64,000 nucleotides of DNA from Parapedobacter sp. SGR-10. GTDB taxonomy: Bacteria; Bacteroidota; Bacteroidia; Sphingobacteriales; Sphingobacteriaceae. The stretch is from assembly GCF_011030405.1 (NCBI RefSeq), contig NZ_JAAJTJ010000005.1, positions 120,779-184,778 of the forward strand, written 5' to 3'. Position 1 is the stretch's first letter, and each line of letters begins with the position of its first letter. Shown one piece after another: positions 7,746 to 16,333 of the stretch. Under the pieces are notes generated by a model. The model worked only from the letters and a program-made list of their open reading frames with translations. It was not told the DNA's origin and did no database searches. The translations under genes and the position numbers were made by a program.

Positions 7746-9101
7746 ATGAGAACAGTATTAATAAATATCCTATATATCTGCTTTGCCTGTGGTATCGTAC
7801 ATGTCCAAGCACAGGACAGCAGGTTGGATCAATACATCAGACAGGGTATGGAAGACAATCTTGTCATTGCGCAAAAGAACCTTTCCCTGCAGAAGGCCAT
7901 GAATGCCTTGGATATCGCACGCAGTATGTACTTGCCCAACCTGACCTTTGATATGACCTATACTACGGCCAATGGGGGACGTGCTATATTGTTGCCCGTA
8001 GGGGATATGTTGAATCCTGTGTACAACACCCTCAATCAATTGACACAGAGCCAGCTTTTTCCGCAGATCGACAATGAAAAGATAAACTTCTTGCCTCGTA
8101 ATTATTACGACGCCCGGTTTAGGGCGACCATGCCGCTTATCAATACAGACATTAAGCATAATAAGGACATCAATCAAAAGTTGGTCGGTATGCAAGAGAC
8201 AGACCTGGAGATCTATAAACGGGAATTGGTTAAGGACATCAAGCAGGCTTATTACAATTATTTGAGTGCCTGCGATGCTGTGGGAGTCTTTCAGAACTCC
8301 CTTCAATTGGCTAAGGAAGGCAAACGCGTCAACCAAAAGCTGCTCGACGCCGGCAAGGGTCTCCATGCCTATGTCGTGCGGGCAGATGCCGAGATCGCAC
8401 AGGTGGAAGCCCAACTGAATGAAGCAGAGCAACAGCGACTCAATGCCCAATACTATTTCAATACCTTGCTCAATCGAGAGGCCCTTGATCCTATCGACTT
8501 CGGGAGCAATCCCCATATCGACCAGTCCCTAGAGTCTTCCTTGGGTCTGTCGGTAGACGAGCGGGAAGAGTTGGATATCCTTGCCAAGCAGATTGATGTA
8601 CAGGAGACCGTGGTCAAGATGAATCGGCAGGTCTTTTTTCCAAAACTAAATGCTTTTGTCGATGCCGGATCCCAAGCCGAGAATATGCGTTTCGACAAAG
8701 AATCCCAATATCTGATGATCGGTGCACAGTTGACATTTCCGATTTTTGAGGGCAACCGGAACCGTCTGAAGATCAAGGAAAGTCAGATCGCTGTTGCCGA
8801 GACGCAAAATCAATTGACCCAGGTGAAACAACAGCTGGAATTGGCTGCCCGTGTCGCACGCAATGAAGTTGTCACCACCAAAAAAAATTACCGGTCGGCC
8901 AAACAGCAGGTAGAAGCTGCCGATACGTATCAACGCCTTATCCAACGCGGATTCAACGAGGGTGTCAATACCTATATAGAAACCATAGATGCCCGCGCCC
9001 AATTTACATCTGCGCGCTTGGCAGAGAATATTGCACGGTACAAATGGCTGGCCGCATTGGCCAAACTCGAACGCGAAACAGCAACCTATCCTTTAGATTG
9101 A
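7746..9101 (+). CDS. TolC-family outer-membrane efflux protein
   Basis: A 451-residue outer-membrane channel component of a tripartite efflux pump. A signal peptide (about 1-22, ending VQAQ) is followed by two repeats of the outer-membrane efflux protein domain, each with long helices rich in Gln, Ala and Asn (about 25-230 and 245-440). The ARSMYLPNLTFDMTY opening is typical of the family. Expected to trimerise, forming a barrel in the outer membrane and a helical tunnel in the periplasm. Partners are the adaptor at 9484 and the RND pump at 10653. ATG at 7746 is preceded directly by the candidate operator. Confidence 0.93.
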   Translation: MRTVLINILYICFACGIVHVQAQDSRLDQYIRQGMEDNLVIAQKNLSLQKAMNALDIARSMYLPNLTFDMTYTTANGGRAILLPVGDMLNPVYNTLNQLTQSQLFPQIDNEKINFLPRNYYDARFRATMPLINTDIKHNKDINQKLVGMQETDLEIYKRELVKDIKQAYYNYLSACDAVGVFQNSLQLAKEGKRVNQKLLDAGKGLHAYVVRADAEIAQVEAQLNEAEQQRLNAQYYFNTLLNREALDPIDFGSNPHIDQSLESSLGLSVDEREELDILAKQIDVQETVVKMNRQVFFPKLNAFVDAGSQAENMRFDKESQYLMIGAQLTFPIFEGNRNRLKIKESQIAVAETQNQLTQVKQQLELAARVARNEVVTTKKNYRSAKQQVEAADTYQRLIQRGFNEGVNTYIETIDARAQFTSARLAENIARYKWLAALAKLERETATYPLD

Positions 9102-9123
9102 TTAAATTCAAATTGTATCAAAA

Positions 9124-9288
9124 ATGAAACCACATGGGTATATAGGACTTTTCAATGTGCCAAAAAGCAGGCATAGAGAATATAAATTCCCTAACATAGC
9201 TCTATCTGTTACTATCATTATGCCTTGGCATCCTTATCTAGTGGTCAATCAAGGATATAAATCCAAAACTATGCCCCTATGTGGTTAA
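9124..9288 (+). CDS. Possible 54-residue small protein (doubtful)
   Basis: An ATG 22 bases after the tolC stop opens 54 codons (beginning MKPHGYIGLFNVPKSRH, ending KTMPLCG). It has no signal peptide, no family I recognise and no clear ribosome site. Its two ends are complementary, so the frame may be a chance reading through a small palindromic insertion. Confidence 0.15.
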   Translation: MKPHGYIGLFNVPKSRHREYKFPNIALSVTIIMPWHPYLVVNQGYKSKTMPLCG

Positions 9289-9323
9289 AAAATATGGTAA
9301 TTATATACTTTAGCAACCAACCC

Positions 9324-9423
9324 GTCATTTCGACGAAGAATGAGGAGAAATCTATGGATGAATAGGACTAATTTTCTACTTGGCCATAGATTTCTCTTCG
9401 TCGTACCTCCTCATCGAAATGAC
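9324..9423. repeat. Palindromic intergenic repeat, GTCATTTCGA family
   Basis: Terminal inverted repeat beginning GTCATTTCGACGA at 9324 and ending TCGAAATGAC at 9423, with further inner pairing (AGAAATCTATGG at about 9345 with CCATAGATTTCT at about 9383). It resembles a REP/MITE-type element that folds over its whole 100 bases. Confidence 0.7.
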
Positions 9424-9483
9424 GACAAAGTTTGGTTAAAGAAATATATAATTGCCAAAAAGATATACTAAATCTCAATTTAT

Positions 9484-10542
9484 ATGAAAGCACACTATAT
9501 ATCGTACTGTATACTAGCACTGGCTCTGATTTCGTCTTGTAGCGGTAGCGGTGAACGTACCTCTGCAATACAGGTCGAGGATACCATACCGGTCAAGCTG
9601 ATGCCCTTGCAGCAGCTCGGAGCACTTTCGGTGGTGGAAGCCACAGGTATTTTTACAACCGATGATGAGACTTTATTGGGATTCAAGAATGGCGGTGTGA
9701 TCTCGAAGATATATGTCAAAGAAGGTGATGCGATCCGTAAGGGACAACGCCTTGCGTCGGTACAGGCGGTCGAGGTCGATGCTATGGCAGGGCAGGCCAA
9801 TATCGCCTTGGAAAAGGCCCGTCGGGATTACGAACGTGCCAGAAAGCTCTACCTCGATAGCGTAGCCACATTGGAACAGATGCAAAATGCAAAATCGGCT
9901 TTGGAGTTGGCCGAACAGGATGTCCATGCCGTAACCTACAACCAGCAGCACCTGCATATTGTCTCTCCGGTGACCGGTTATGTCCTGGCCAAACTGGCTA
10001 ACGAAGGGCAAGTTGTCGGTCCGGGAACACCCGTGCTGCAGGTGAATGGTGCAGCAAAAGGCACGTGGACATTGAAGGTAGGGGTGGGCGATGCCCAATG
10101 GGCGGTAATCCAAAAGGGAGATGAGGCAATGGTGTATACAGATGCATTGCCCAATCAGGAAATCAAAGCGGTTGTATCCAAAAAATCCGAAGGATTGGAT
10201 CCGCAGTCGGGTACTTTTACCGTCTATCTGGAATTGCAAGGTCAGCCAGACGGCAAATTAGCTTCAGGAGTATTTGGCAAATCCAAGATTATGACCAGTG
10301 GTAAAGGAGAGGAGCAGCACAGCTGGCAGATCCCTTACGAATCGCTTGTCGATGCCCACGGAAAAGAGGCGTATGTTTTTGTCACCAAAGACGGGAAGAC
10401 GGCCGTAAGACAGAAAGTCATATTGGGCGATATCCACAATGATGCCGTAACGGTCGTCAAGGGGTTGGAAGGAATTGAATCCATTATTGTGTCGGGTAGC
10501 CCATATCTTGTCGACGGTTCTGTCATTCGTATAAAAAAGTAA
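9484..10542 (+). CDS. RND efflux periplasmic adaptor (membrane fusion protein)
   Basis: A 352-residue lipoprotein adaptor. The N-terminus ends in the lipobox ISSC (Cys about 19). Then comes a first beta-barrel half, the biotinyl-lipoyl-like half (YVKEGDAIRKGQRLASVQ, about 76-93), a short alpha-hairpin (about 98-150) and the second lipoyl half (HIVSPVTGYVLAKLANEGQVVGPG, about 158-181), followed by the beta-barrel and membrane-proximal domains. It links the RND pump at 10653 to the TolC protein at 7746. Although the gene lies 382 bases after tolC, the order TetR-TolC-adaptor-pump argues for one operon. Confidence 0.93.
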   Translation: MKAHYISYCILALALISSCSGSGERTSAIQVEDTIPVKLMPLQQLGALSVVEATGIFTTDDETLLGFKNGGVISKIYVKEGDAIRKGQRLASVQAVEVDAMAGQANIALEKARRDYERARKLYLDSVATLEQMQNAKSALELAEQDVHAVTYNQQHLHIVSPVTGYVLAKLANEGQVVGPGTPVLQVNGAAKGTWTLKVGVGDAQWAVIQKGDEAMVYTDALPNQEIKAVVSKKSEGLDPQSGTFTVYLELQGQPDGKLASGVFGKSKIMTSGKGEEQHSWQIPYESLVDAHGKEAYVFVTKDGKTAVRQKVILGDIHNDAVTVVKGLEGIESIIVSGSPYLVDGSVIRIKK

Positions 10543-10548
10543 TTTTTA

Positions 10549-10623
10549 GTCATTGCGAGGCACGAAGCAATCTCATTAGACGAAAAACGCAGATTGCCGC
10601 GTCGTTCCGCTCCTCGCAATGAC
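10549..10623. repeat. Palindromic intergenic repeat, GTCATTGCGAGG family
   Basis: Begins GTCATTGCGAGG (10549-10560) and ends CCTCGCAATGAC (10612-10623), with inner pairs GCAATCT/AGATTGC. Elements with this text are widespread in bacteria as small palindromic repeats. It fills nearly the whole gap between adaptor and pump genes and its stem could tune the relative expression of the two. Confidence 0.75.
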
Positions 10624-10652
10624 GCGTTTTTTTATTGTCTTTAATTTTTATC

Positions 10653-13600
10653 ATGAGTTTGATCAAATATCCCATTAAAAACTACCAGTTTACCTTGATT
10701 ATGGCGATCATGGTCATGGTAGTAGCCATCAGCACCATACTGACCATGCCAAGGGCCGAGGATCCCGACATGAGGGCTTCGAGCTTTCCTGTGGTGGTTG
10801 TCTATCCCGGCACCAGTCCAAAGGATATGGAAAACCTGATCGTCAAACCTTTGGAATCAAGGTTCTATGGTTTGGACAATATCAAAGACATCAAGACCAC
10901 GATCAACAACGGGCTTGCCTTCATCTTCGTCGAATACGAGTTCAAGACGGACTATAACGAAAAATACCAGGAATTGGTCCGTGAACTGAATGCTGCACGC
11001 CCGGAGCTGCCGGAGAATATATACAGCATGGAAGTGCTCAAGGTAGATCCTACCAATGTCAGTGTCATCCAGGTAGCCTTGGTTTCTGAAAATGCCTCAC
11101 GAGCTACGATGAAACGGCTCTCGGACGACCTCAGATCTGAACTCGAAAAAATAAAAGCACTGAAGAATGTAGAGATTTCTGGACTGCCCAATCAACAGGT
11201 ACGCATCGATCTGCACCAAGCAAAAATGGCCGAACTTCGTATTCCTATGAACCAAGTCATACAGGCCGTGCAGAGCGAAACTCTGAATATACCGGGAGGA
11301 AGCATCGATGCCGGCACACGATCCTTTAGCGTCACGACCAGTGGCAGTTACCAAAGCATAGAGCAGATCCAAAACACGATTGTTTCCAGTGCACAAGGCC
11401 GTAATATATTGCTACGGGACATTGCAGATATCTATCCTTCATTTGGCACGAATACCCATATCACACGGCTCAATGGCTATCAATGTGTCTTGATCAATGC
11501 CGCCCAAAAGGAAGGCGAAAATATCTCGCATACCCAAGAACAGTACAAAACCGTATTAGCAAACTTCAAAAGCCACTTGCCGGACAATGTAGACCTGATC
11601 CTTTCCTTTGACCAGGGCAACAACGTCAATAAACGATTGACCGGCTTGGGCATCGATTTTCTGATCGCGATCAGCTTGGTATTGATCACCCTATTGCCTT
11701 TGGGTACGAGAGCTTCCCTTGTCGTGATGATTGCTATTCCATTATCCTTGGGGTTGGGATTGATCACGATGAATATTGTGGGCTATTCATTGAACCAGTT
11801 GAGCATCGTCGGATTTGTGGTAGCCTTGGGGCTGGTCGTGGATGACAGTATTGTGGTCGTGGAGAATATCGAGCGTTGGATGCGCGAAGGATATTCCCGT
11901 CTCGAATCGGCCATTAAAGGAACCGAACAGATTGCATTGGCCGTTGTAGGCTGTACCGTCACCTTGGTCATCGCATTCATGCCTTTGATGTTTATGCCTG
12001 AGATGGCGGGCGATTTCATACGGAGCATGCCTACAGCCGTGATCGCCTCGGTCATCGGATCCATGTTTGTCGCTCTGCTGATCGTACCGTTTCTGTCCAG
12101 CAAGATATTGAAGCCCCATGCAGATGAAGGGGGAAATATTATCCTCCGTACCCTACAGAAATGGATCCACAATACCTATGGCAAGTTGCTGGATACAGCA
12201 CTCCGGCATCCGGGCAAGACGACATTGATTGCCCTTGCTGTATTCCTCGGATCCTTGGGGCTTATTCCGGTTATCGGTTTCAGCCTGTTTCCCCCATCCG
12301 AAAAACCACAGTTTATGATTCAGATCCGTACTTCGCTGCAGGGCAATCTAGCGACGACGGACAGCATCACCCGACATATAGAAGGAGACTTGAAAGAAAT
12401 TGGGGAGGTAAAATATTTTACGAGCAATGTGGGTAAGGGCAATCCCAGTATTTATTACAATATGCAGCAGGCCGGTGAAAATATATCCTACGCCGATATC
12501 TTTGTACAGCTGCACGACGATGTGAAATCCAAGGATAAAATTGCCCTGATCGAACGGCTCCGAAAGCAATGGTCTCCCTATCTGGGTGCAAAGGTCGAGG
12601 TTCGTGATTTTGAGCAGGGCGTTCCGGTGATTTCGCCGGTAGAAGTGCGGATTTTTGGGGACAATCTGGATACGTTGCAACAGTTGGCCTTGCGTATAGA
12701 AGATATGCTGAAAACGACCGAAGGCACAGAATATGTCAACAATCCCATCAAGAACAACAAATCGGATCTGCGCATCCGTATCAATAGGGAGAAGGCCATG
12801 GCGTTTGGTGTCCCTGCCACTACGATCGATCAGACGGTTAGGGTAGCATTGGCCGGCTATGTAGCCGGGACGTACTCGGATCCCGATTCGGACAACAATG
12901 ACTATGAAATATTGGTTACCGTCCCCCGTGAAGAGTATGCTTCCATCCACACACTGGAAGGTGTCTTTGTCAATAACGTGGAGGGAACGGCCATTCCCTT
13001 AAATCAATTGGCCACGTTGGAACTGGAGTCTTCGCCATCCAGTATTTACCACAAGAACAAGGAGCGGACAGTCTCTGTCAATTCTTTTGTAAAGAAAGGG
13101 TATAGCAACGATGAGGTGATCAATGCCGTCATCAAGCAGATGGATGCATTTGATTTTCCATTGGGATATTCGTACGAGATGGGCGGCGAGGTCGAAAGCC
13201 GTGAAGCTGCTTTTGGTGGCTTCGGCACCATCGTCATTGTCACCATATTTATGTTCATCGCCGTATTGGTATTGGAATTCAAAACCTTCAAGAGCACGTT
13301 GATTGTCCTGTCTGTCATTCCGCTCGGTATTGTGGGAGCGGTCTTGGCTCTTTTGGTTACGGGCAATACCCTGTCCTTTGTGGCGACCATCGGTATTGTA
13401 GCCTTGGCAGGGATAGAAGTGAAAAACACCATCCTGCTGGTGGACTTTACCAATCAATTGCGCAGGGAAGGAGTCGCACTGAACGAAGCCATCGAAAAGG
13501 CCGGAGAGATACGCTTCCTGCCGATTATCCTGACATCCATGACAGCGATCGGTGGACTTTTGCCTATTGCATGGTCTTCCAATCCATTGATTTCCCCCTT

Positions 13601-13694
13601 GGCAATCGTCATGATCGGCGGGTTGATCAGCTCTACCTTGTTGTCTCGTGTCGTGACACCTGTGGTGTATAAGTTGATACCACCGGAGGTGTAG
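10653..13694 (+). CDS. RND-family efflux permease
   Basis: About 1013 residues with the AcrB/CusA/HAE1 layout: TM1 near the N-terminus, a large periplasmic loop, a TM2-6 block around residues 330-490, a second periplasmic loop and a TM8-12 block at about 860-1010. The conserved VVDDSIVVVENIERWM in TM4 carries the Asp pair (LGLVVDDS) of the proton relay. It exports small molecules using proton influx, with the adaptor and TolC protein of this operon. I start at ATG 10653 (MSLIKYPIKN) rather than an upstream TTG at 10635, because the N-terminal helix then has normal length. Substrate cannot be told from sequence. Confidence 0.93.
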   Translation: MSLIKYPIKNYQFTLIMAIMVMVVAISTILTMPRAEDPDMRASSFPVVVVYPGTSPKDMENLIVKPLESRFYGLDNIKDIKTTINNGLAFIFVEYEFKTDYNEKYQELVRELNAARPELPENIYSMEVLKVDPTNVSVIQVALVSENASRATMKRLSDDLRSELEKIKALKNVEISGLPNQQVRIDLHQAKMAELRIPMNQVIQAVQSETLNIPGGSIDAGTRSFSVTTSGSYQSIEQIQNTIVSSAQGRNILLRDIADIYPSFGTNTHITRLNGYQCVLINAAQKEGENISHTQEQYKTVLANFKSHLPDNVDLILSFDQGNNVNKRLTGLGIDFLIAISLVLITLLPLGTRASLVVMIAIPLSLGLGLITMNIVGYSLNQLSIVGFVVALGLVVDDSIVVVENIERWMREGYSRLESAIKGTEQIALAVVGCTVTLVIAFMPLMFMPEMAGDFIRSMPTAVIASVIGSMFVALLIVPFLSSKILKPHADEGGNIILRTLQKWIHNTYGKLLDTALRHPGKTTLIALAVFLGSLGLIPVIGFSLFPPSEKPQFMIQIRTSLQGNLATTDSITRHIEGDLKEIGEVKYFTSNVGKGNPSIYYNMQQAGENISYADIFVQLHDDVKSKDKIALIERLRKQWSPYLGAKVEVRDFEQGVPVISPVEVRIFGDNLDTLQQLALRIEDMLKTTEGTEYVNNPIKNNKSDLRIRINREKAMAFGVPATTIDQTVRVALAGYVAGTYSDPDSDNNDYEILVTVPREEYASIHTLEGVFVNNVEGTAIPLNQLATLELESSPSSIYHKNKERTVSVNSFVKKGYSNDEVINAVIKQMDAFDFPLGYSYEMGGEVESREAAFGGFGTIVIVTIFMFIAVLVLEFKTFKSTLIVLSVIPLGIVGAVLALLVTGNTLSFVATIGIVALAGIEVKNTILLVDFTNQLRREGVALNEAIEKAGEIRFLPIILTSMTAIGGLLPIAWSSNPLISPLAIVMIGGLISSTLLSRVVTPVVYKLIPPEV

Positions 13695-13845
13695 GGACCC
13701 CTTCGGCAAGCCGTATATTGTATCTCTCACAGATAACGAGTATCTTTACAAGTCACTGTGCATCTATTTAAATAAAGTGACAGGGGTAATGACCATCATA
13801 ACTTTCATCACCTCCTTCACTTCCGTAACTTTAAAAATAAAAACT

Positions 13846-14802
13846 ATGAAGATTGTCATTTTGGACGGTTATACCTTAAATCCGGGGGACTTGGATTGGA
13901 GCCCCATACAATCGTTAGGCGAGGTCACTGTTTACGAGCGCACTGCGGCCGGAGAGGTCGTCGGACGGGCTAAAGGTGCACCCATCGTACTGACCAATAA
14001 GGTTGAGATCACCCGGAAAATGATGGAGCAATTGCCCGATCTGGAATATATCGGTGTGATGGCTACCGGTTTTAACATCATCGATCTGCCGGCAGCGACG
14101 GATCATGGGATCACCGTGACCAATGTGAAAGGTTATAGTACAAATGCTGTGGCGCAGCACACGTTTGCTCTGTTATTTGCCCTCCTGAACCGTGTCGAGA
14201 CGCACAGTGATCTAGTCCACGCAGGCAAATGGGCCGCCAGCAAGGATTTTACCTTCCGGGAAACGCCTCTGCTGGAGGTCGTAGATAAAACGATGGGACT
14301 GATCGGGCTAGGCGACATTGGGCAGAAGGTGGCCGACATCGCCCGTGCTTTCGGGATGCGGGTGATCGCTTACCGCAAAAACCCCAACAAGACTAATGAC
14401 CCGGATATCCAGATGGTCTCGTTGGATGAGGTGTTCAGGCAAAGTGATGTACTGAGCCTGCATGTCCCGCTCAGTGCCGAAACCGAACACATCGTCAACA
14501 AAGAAAATCTGGAAAAGATGAAAGCGACAGCCTATCTGCTCAATACCGCCCGGGGTGCCTTGATCAATGAGGCAGACCTGGCCTCAGCATTGGACAACCA
14601 AGTCATCGCAGGTGCAGGCCTGGACGTGCTCAGTTCAGAGCCTCCTTCGTCGGACAATCCCTTATTGAACGCTAAAAACTGTGTGATCACCCCACATGTT
14701 GCCTGGTCGCTCCAAGAGACGCGCGAACGCCTCATGCACTTGATCAGTGAAAACCTCAAGGCGTATCTACGTGGCGAGCCGATCAATAAAGTGAATACTT
14801 GA
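13846..14802 (+). CDS. D-2-hydroxyacid dehydrogenase (NAD-dependent)
   Basis: About 318 residues from ATG 13846 (MKIVILDGY); an upstream in-frame start at 13777 would add a nonsense 23-residue tail. The NAD-binding motif GLIGLGDIGQKVADIARAFG is clear in the middle. Catalytic residues are as in the family: Arg in NTARGALINEADL, Glu in LSSEPP, His in TPHVAW. Family members reduce hydroxypyruvate, glyoxylate or other 2-oxoacids; glycerate dehydrogenase-like is the best guess. Monocistronic or paired with the small gene 31 bases downstream. Confidence 0.9.
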   Translation: MKIVILDGYTLNPGDLDWSPIQSLGEVTVYERTAAGEVVGRAKGAPIVLTNKVEITRKMMEQLPDLEYIGVMATGFNIIDLPAATDHGITVTNVKGYSTNAVAQHTFALLFALLNRVETHSDLVHAGKWAASKDFTFRETPLLEVVDKTMGLIGLGDIGQKVADIARAFGMRVIAYRKNPNKTNDPDIQMVSLDEVFRQSDVLSLHVPLSAETEHIVNKENLEKMKATAYLLNTARGALINEADLASALDNQVIAGAGLDVLSSEPPSSDNPLLNAKNCVITPHVAWSLQETRERLMHLISENLKAYLRGEPINKVNT

Positions 14803-14833
14803 TACCGCAAGGGCAGACCACACCAACAGAACA

Positions 14834-15322
14834 ATGAAAAGCTCTACCATCTCCCAACTCAAAAAAGAACTCAGCTACCGCTCTTCCGATGAGTTGCTAG
14901 CGCTCTGTCTGCGCCTGGCAAAGTTTAAAAAAGAAAACAAGGAATTGCTCACCTATTTGCTCTTTGAAGCGGATGACGAAAATGCCTACGTAGAGAGCGT
15001 CAAACGGGAAGTGATGGCACAGTTGGCAATGATCAATACCAAAAATTACTACTGGATGCGAAAAAGCATTCGGAAAATATTAAAGGACGTAAAGAAATAC
15101 ATCCGCTATTCACAAAAAAAAGAAACGGAAGTCGAGCTGCTGTTGGATTTTTGTGCACGGCTCAAAACACTATCACCACCCATCGGCAAAGATAAAACGC
15201 TACAGAACCTGCTGGACAGACAGCTGGCCTCGGTGCGTCAAAAGATCGATGCGCTACACGAAGATCTACAATATGACTTTAACCAACAATTGGAAGCGCT
15301 GTCTTTGAAGCATTCAAAATAA
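14834..15322 (+). CDS. Hypothetical helical protein (DUF6155-like)
   Basis: A 162-residue, all-helical, highly charged cytoplasmic protein. The segment ELLTYLLFEADDENAYVESVKREV is distinctive and recalls the DUF6155 family, which I name only tentatively. No catalytic motif, signal or membrane segment is seen. It follows the hydroxyacid dehydrogenase by 31 bases and converges on apbE. Function unknown. Confidence 0.65.
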   Translation: MKSSTISQLKKELSYRSSDELLALCLRLAKFKKENKELLTYLLFEADDENAYVESVKREVMAQLAMINTKNYYWMRKSIRKILKDVKKYIRYSQKKETEVELLLDFCARLKTLSPPIGKDKTLQNLLDRQLASVRQKIDALHEDLQYDFNQQLEALSLKHSK

Positions 15323-15343
15323 CGATTTAAATACCTTCCTTTT

Positions 15344-16285
15344 TTACCTATCCCGCACCATCACAGCCTTATACCCTGGGAATCTTTCGAGCAGTTTTTT
15401 ACCTTCTTTCCGGCCCAAGACCATAATGGAGGTACTGAGGAAGTTGGCGAATTCTGCCGAAGGCCCCCACACGGTCACGCTGGCCAGACCGGCGGAGGGC
15501 CAGCCTGTCTTGGGGTTGATGATATGGGAGTAACGCTTGCCATCGATCTCGGCAAACTTCTCGTTGTTGCCGGATGTGGCCACAGCACCATTCTTTATGC
15601 GGAGAACTTTTTGGATTTTATGTGCTTTGAACGGGTTGCTGACACCTACTTTCCAGGGTTGTTTGTCGGGTTGGGTGCCCCAGGCCGAAAGATCACCCGA
15701 AGCATTGACAATGCCGCCTTGAATACCTAGCGATTGCAGAAGTTCACGGCCTCTGTCTGCGGCATAGCCCTTTCCTATGGAGCCAAATCCTATTTTCATG
15801 CCTTTCTTTTCCAGAAAGATCGTCGAGTGAAGACTGTCCAGTAAAATATGTTGGTAGCCCACATCCTGGATTGATTTTTCGATAGCTGTAGGAGAGGGGA
15901 GCGTATCCATACTGCCATCAAACACCCAGACATGGTCCAAGGCAGCGATGCTGATATCAAAAGCACCATTGCTGAGCCGACTGTATCGGATAGCACGGCG
16001 GGTCAGTTCGAAAACCTCCCGATCCACCTTTACGGGTCGGATGCCGGCATATTGGTTGACCTGCGAGATCTGGGTATGTGGCCTCCATTCGGAGATCAGG
16101 TTTTCGATCCGTTCTATTTCGGTTATGGCTGGCTGAAAATACCCTTCAGCTTGAGCAGAATCATGCGCTATCACCACCAGTTCAAAAACCGATCCCATCA
16201 GCACCGTTTGCTTCTTGAATACTTGCTGGCAAAGCCCAGAGGAAAGGCTTATGAGAAGAAAAGATATCGTCAAAAGGATCTTCAT
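15344..16285 (-). CDS. apbE: FAD:protein FMN transferase (ApbE family) with altered active site
   Basis: A 313-residue exported protein (signal peptide about 1-20). ApbE enzymes split FAD and attach FMN to a Ser/Thr of extracytoplasmic flavoproteins. Family marks: MGSVFEL (30-36), FDISIAALDHVWVF (109-122), GFGSIGKGYAADRG (166-179), NASGDL (194-199) and RYSHIINPKTG (251-261). The Mg-binding ADALAT motif reads ANFLST (280-285): the usual Asp is Asn281, while Thr285 is kept. This may weaken metal binding or mark a subfamily. It is last in the ankyrin-DUF2271-PepSY reductase-ApbE cluster, 48 bases after the reductase. Confidence 0.9.
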   Translation of the reverse strand: MKILLTISFLLISLSSGLCQQVFKKQTVLMGSVFELVVIAHDSAQAEGYFQPAITEIERIENLISEWRPHTQISQVNQYAGIRPVKVDREVFELTRRAIRYSRLSNGAFDISIAALDHVWVFDGSMDTLPSPTAIEKSIQDVGYQHILLDSLHSTIFLEKKGMKIGFGSIGKGYAADRGRELLQSLGIQGGIVNASGDLSAWGTQPDKQPWKVGVSNPFKAHKIQKVLRIKNGAVATSGNNEKFAEIDGKRYSHIINPKTGWPSAGLASVTVWGPSAEFANFLSTSIMVLGRKEGKKLLERFPGYKAVMVRDR

Positions 16286-16333
16286 AGTAGCAAATGTTGT
16301 GATGAAAGTAAGAAAAAAAAGATCAAGGCCAGC

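Larger units (their letters stand above)
9102..9483. other. Long spacer inside the efflux operon
   Basis: 382 bases separate tolC from the adaptor gene. They hold a weak 54-codon open frame (9124-9288) flanked by short inverted ends (AACCACAT near 9128, ATGTGGTT near 9280) and a 100-base palindromic repeat (9324-9423). No recognised gene or promoter is seen. Confidence 0.6.

Noticed and set aside
7770..8516. Long antisense frame (248 codons) in tolC
   Set aside because: Shadow of the real coding frame; His/Ile-rich and no start signals.
9673..10239. Antisense frame of 188 codons in the adaptor gene
   Set aside because: Shadow frame with Cys/His-rich text and no family resemblance.
10635..10652. 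TTG start for the RND pump
   Set aside because: Adds six residues before a good ATG; family N-termini begin at the SLIKYPI segment.
12999..13730. Antisense frame of 243 codons in the RND pump
   Set aside because: Shadow of a membrane protein; low-complexity Gln/Asp/His text typical of the reverse frame.
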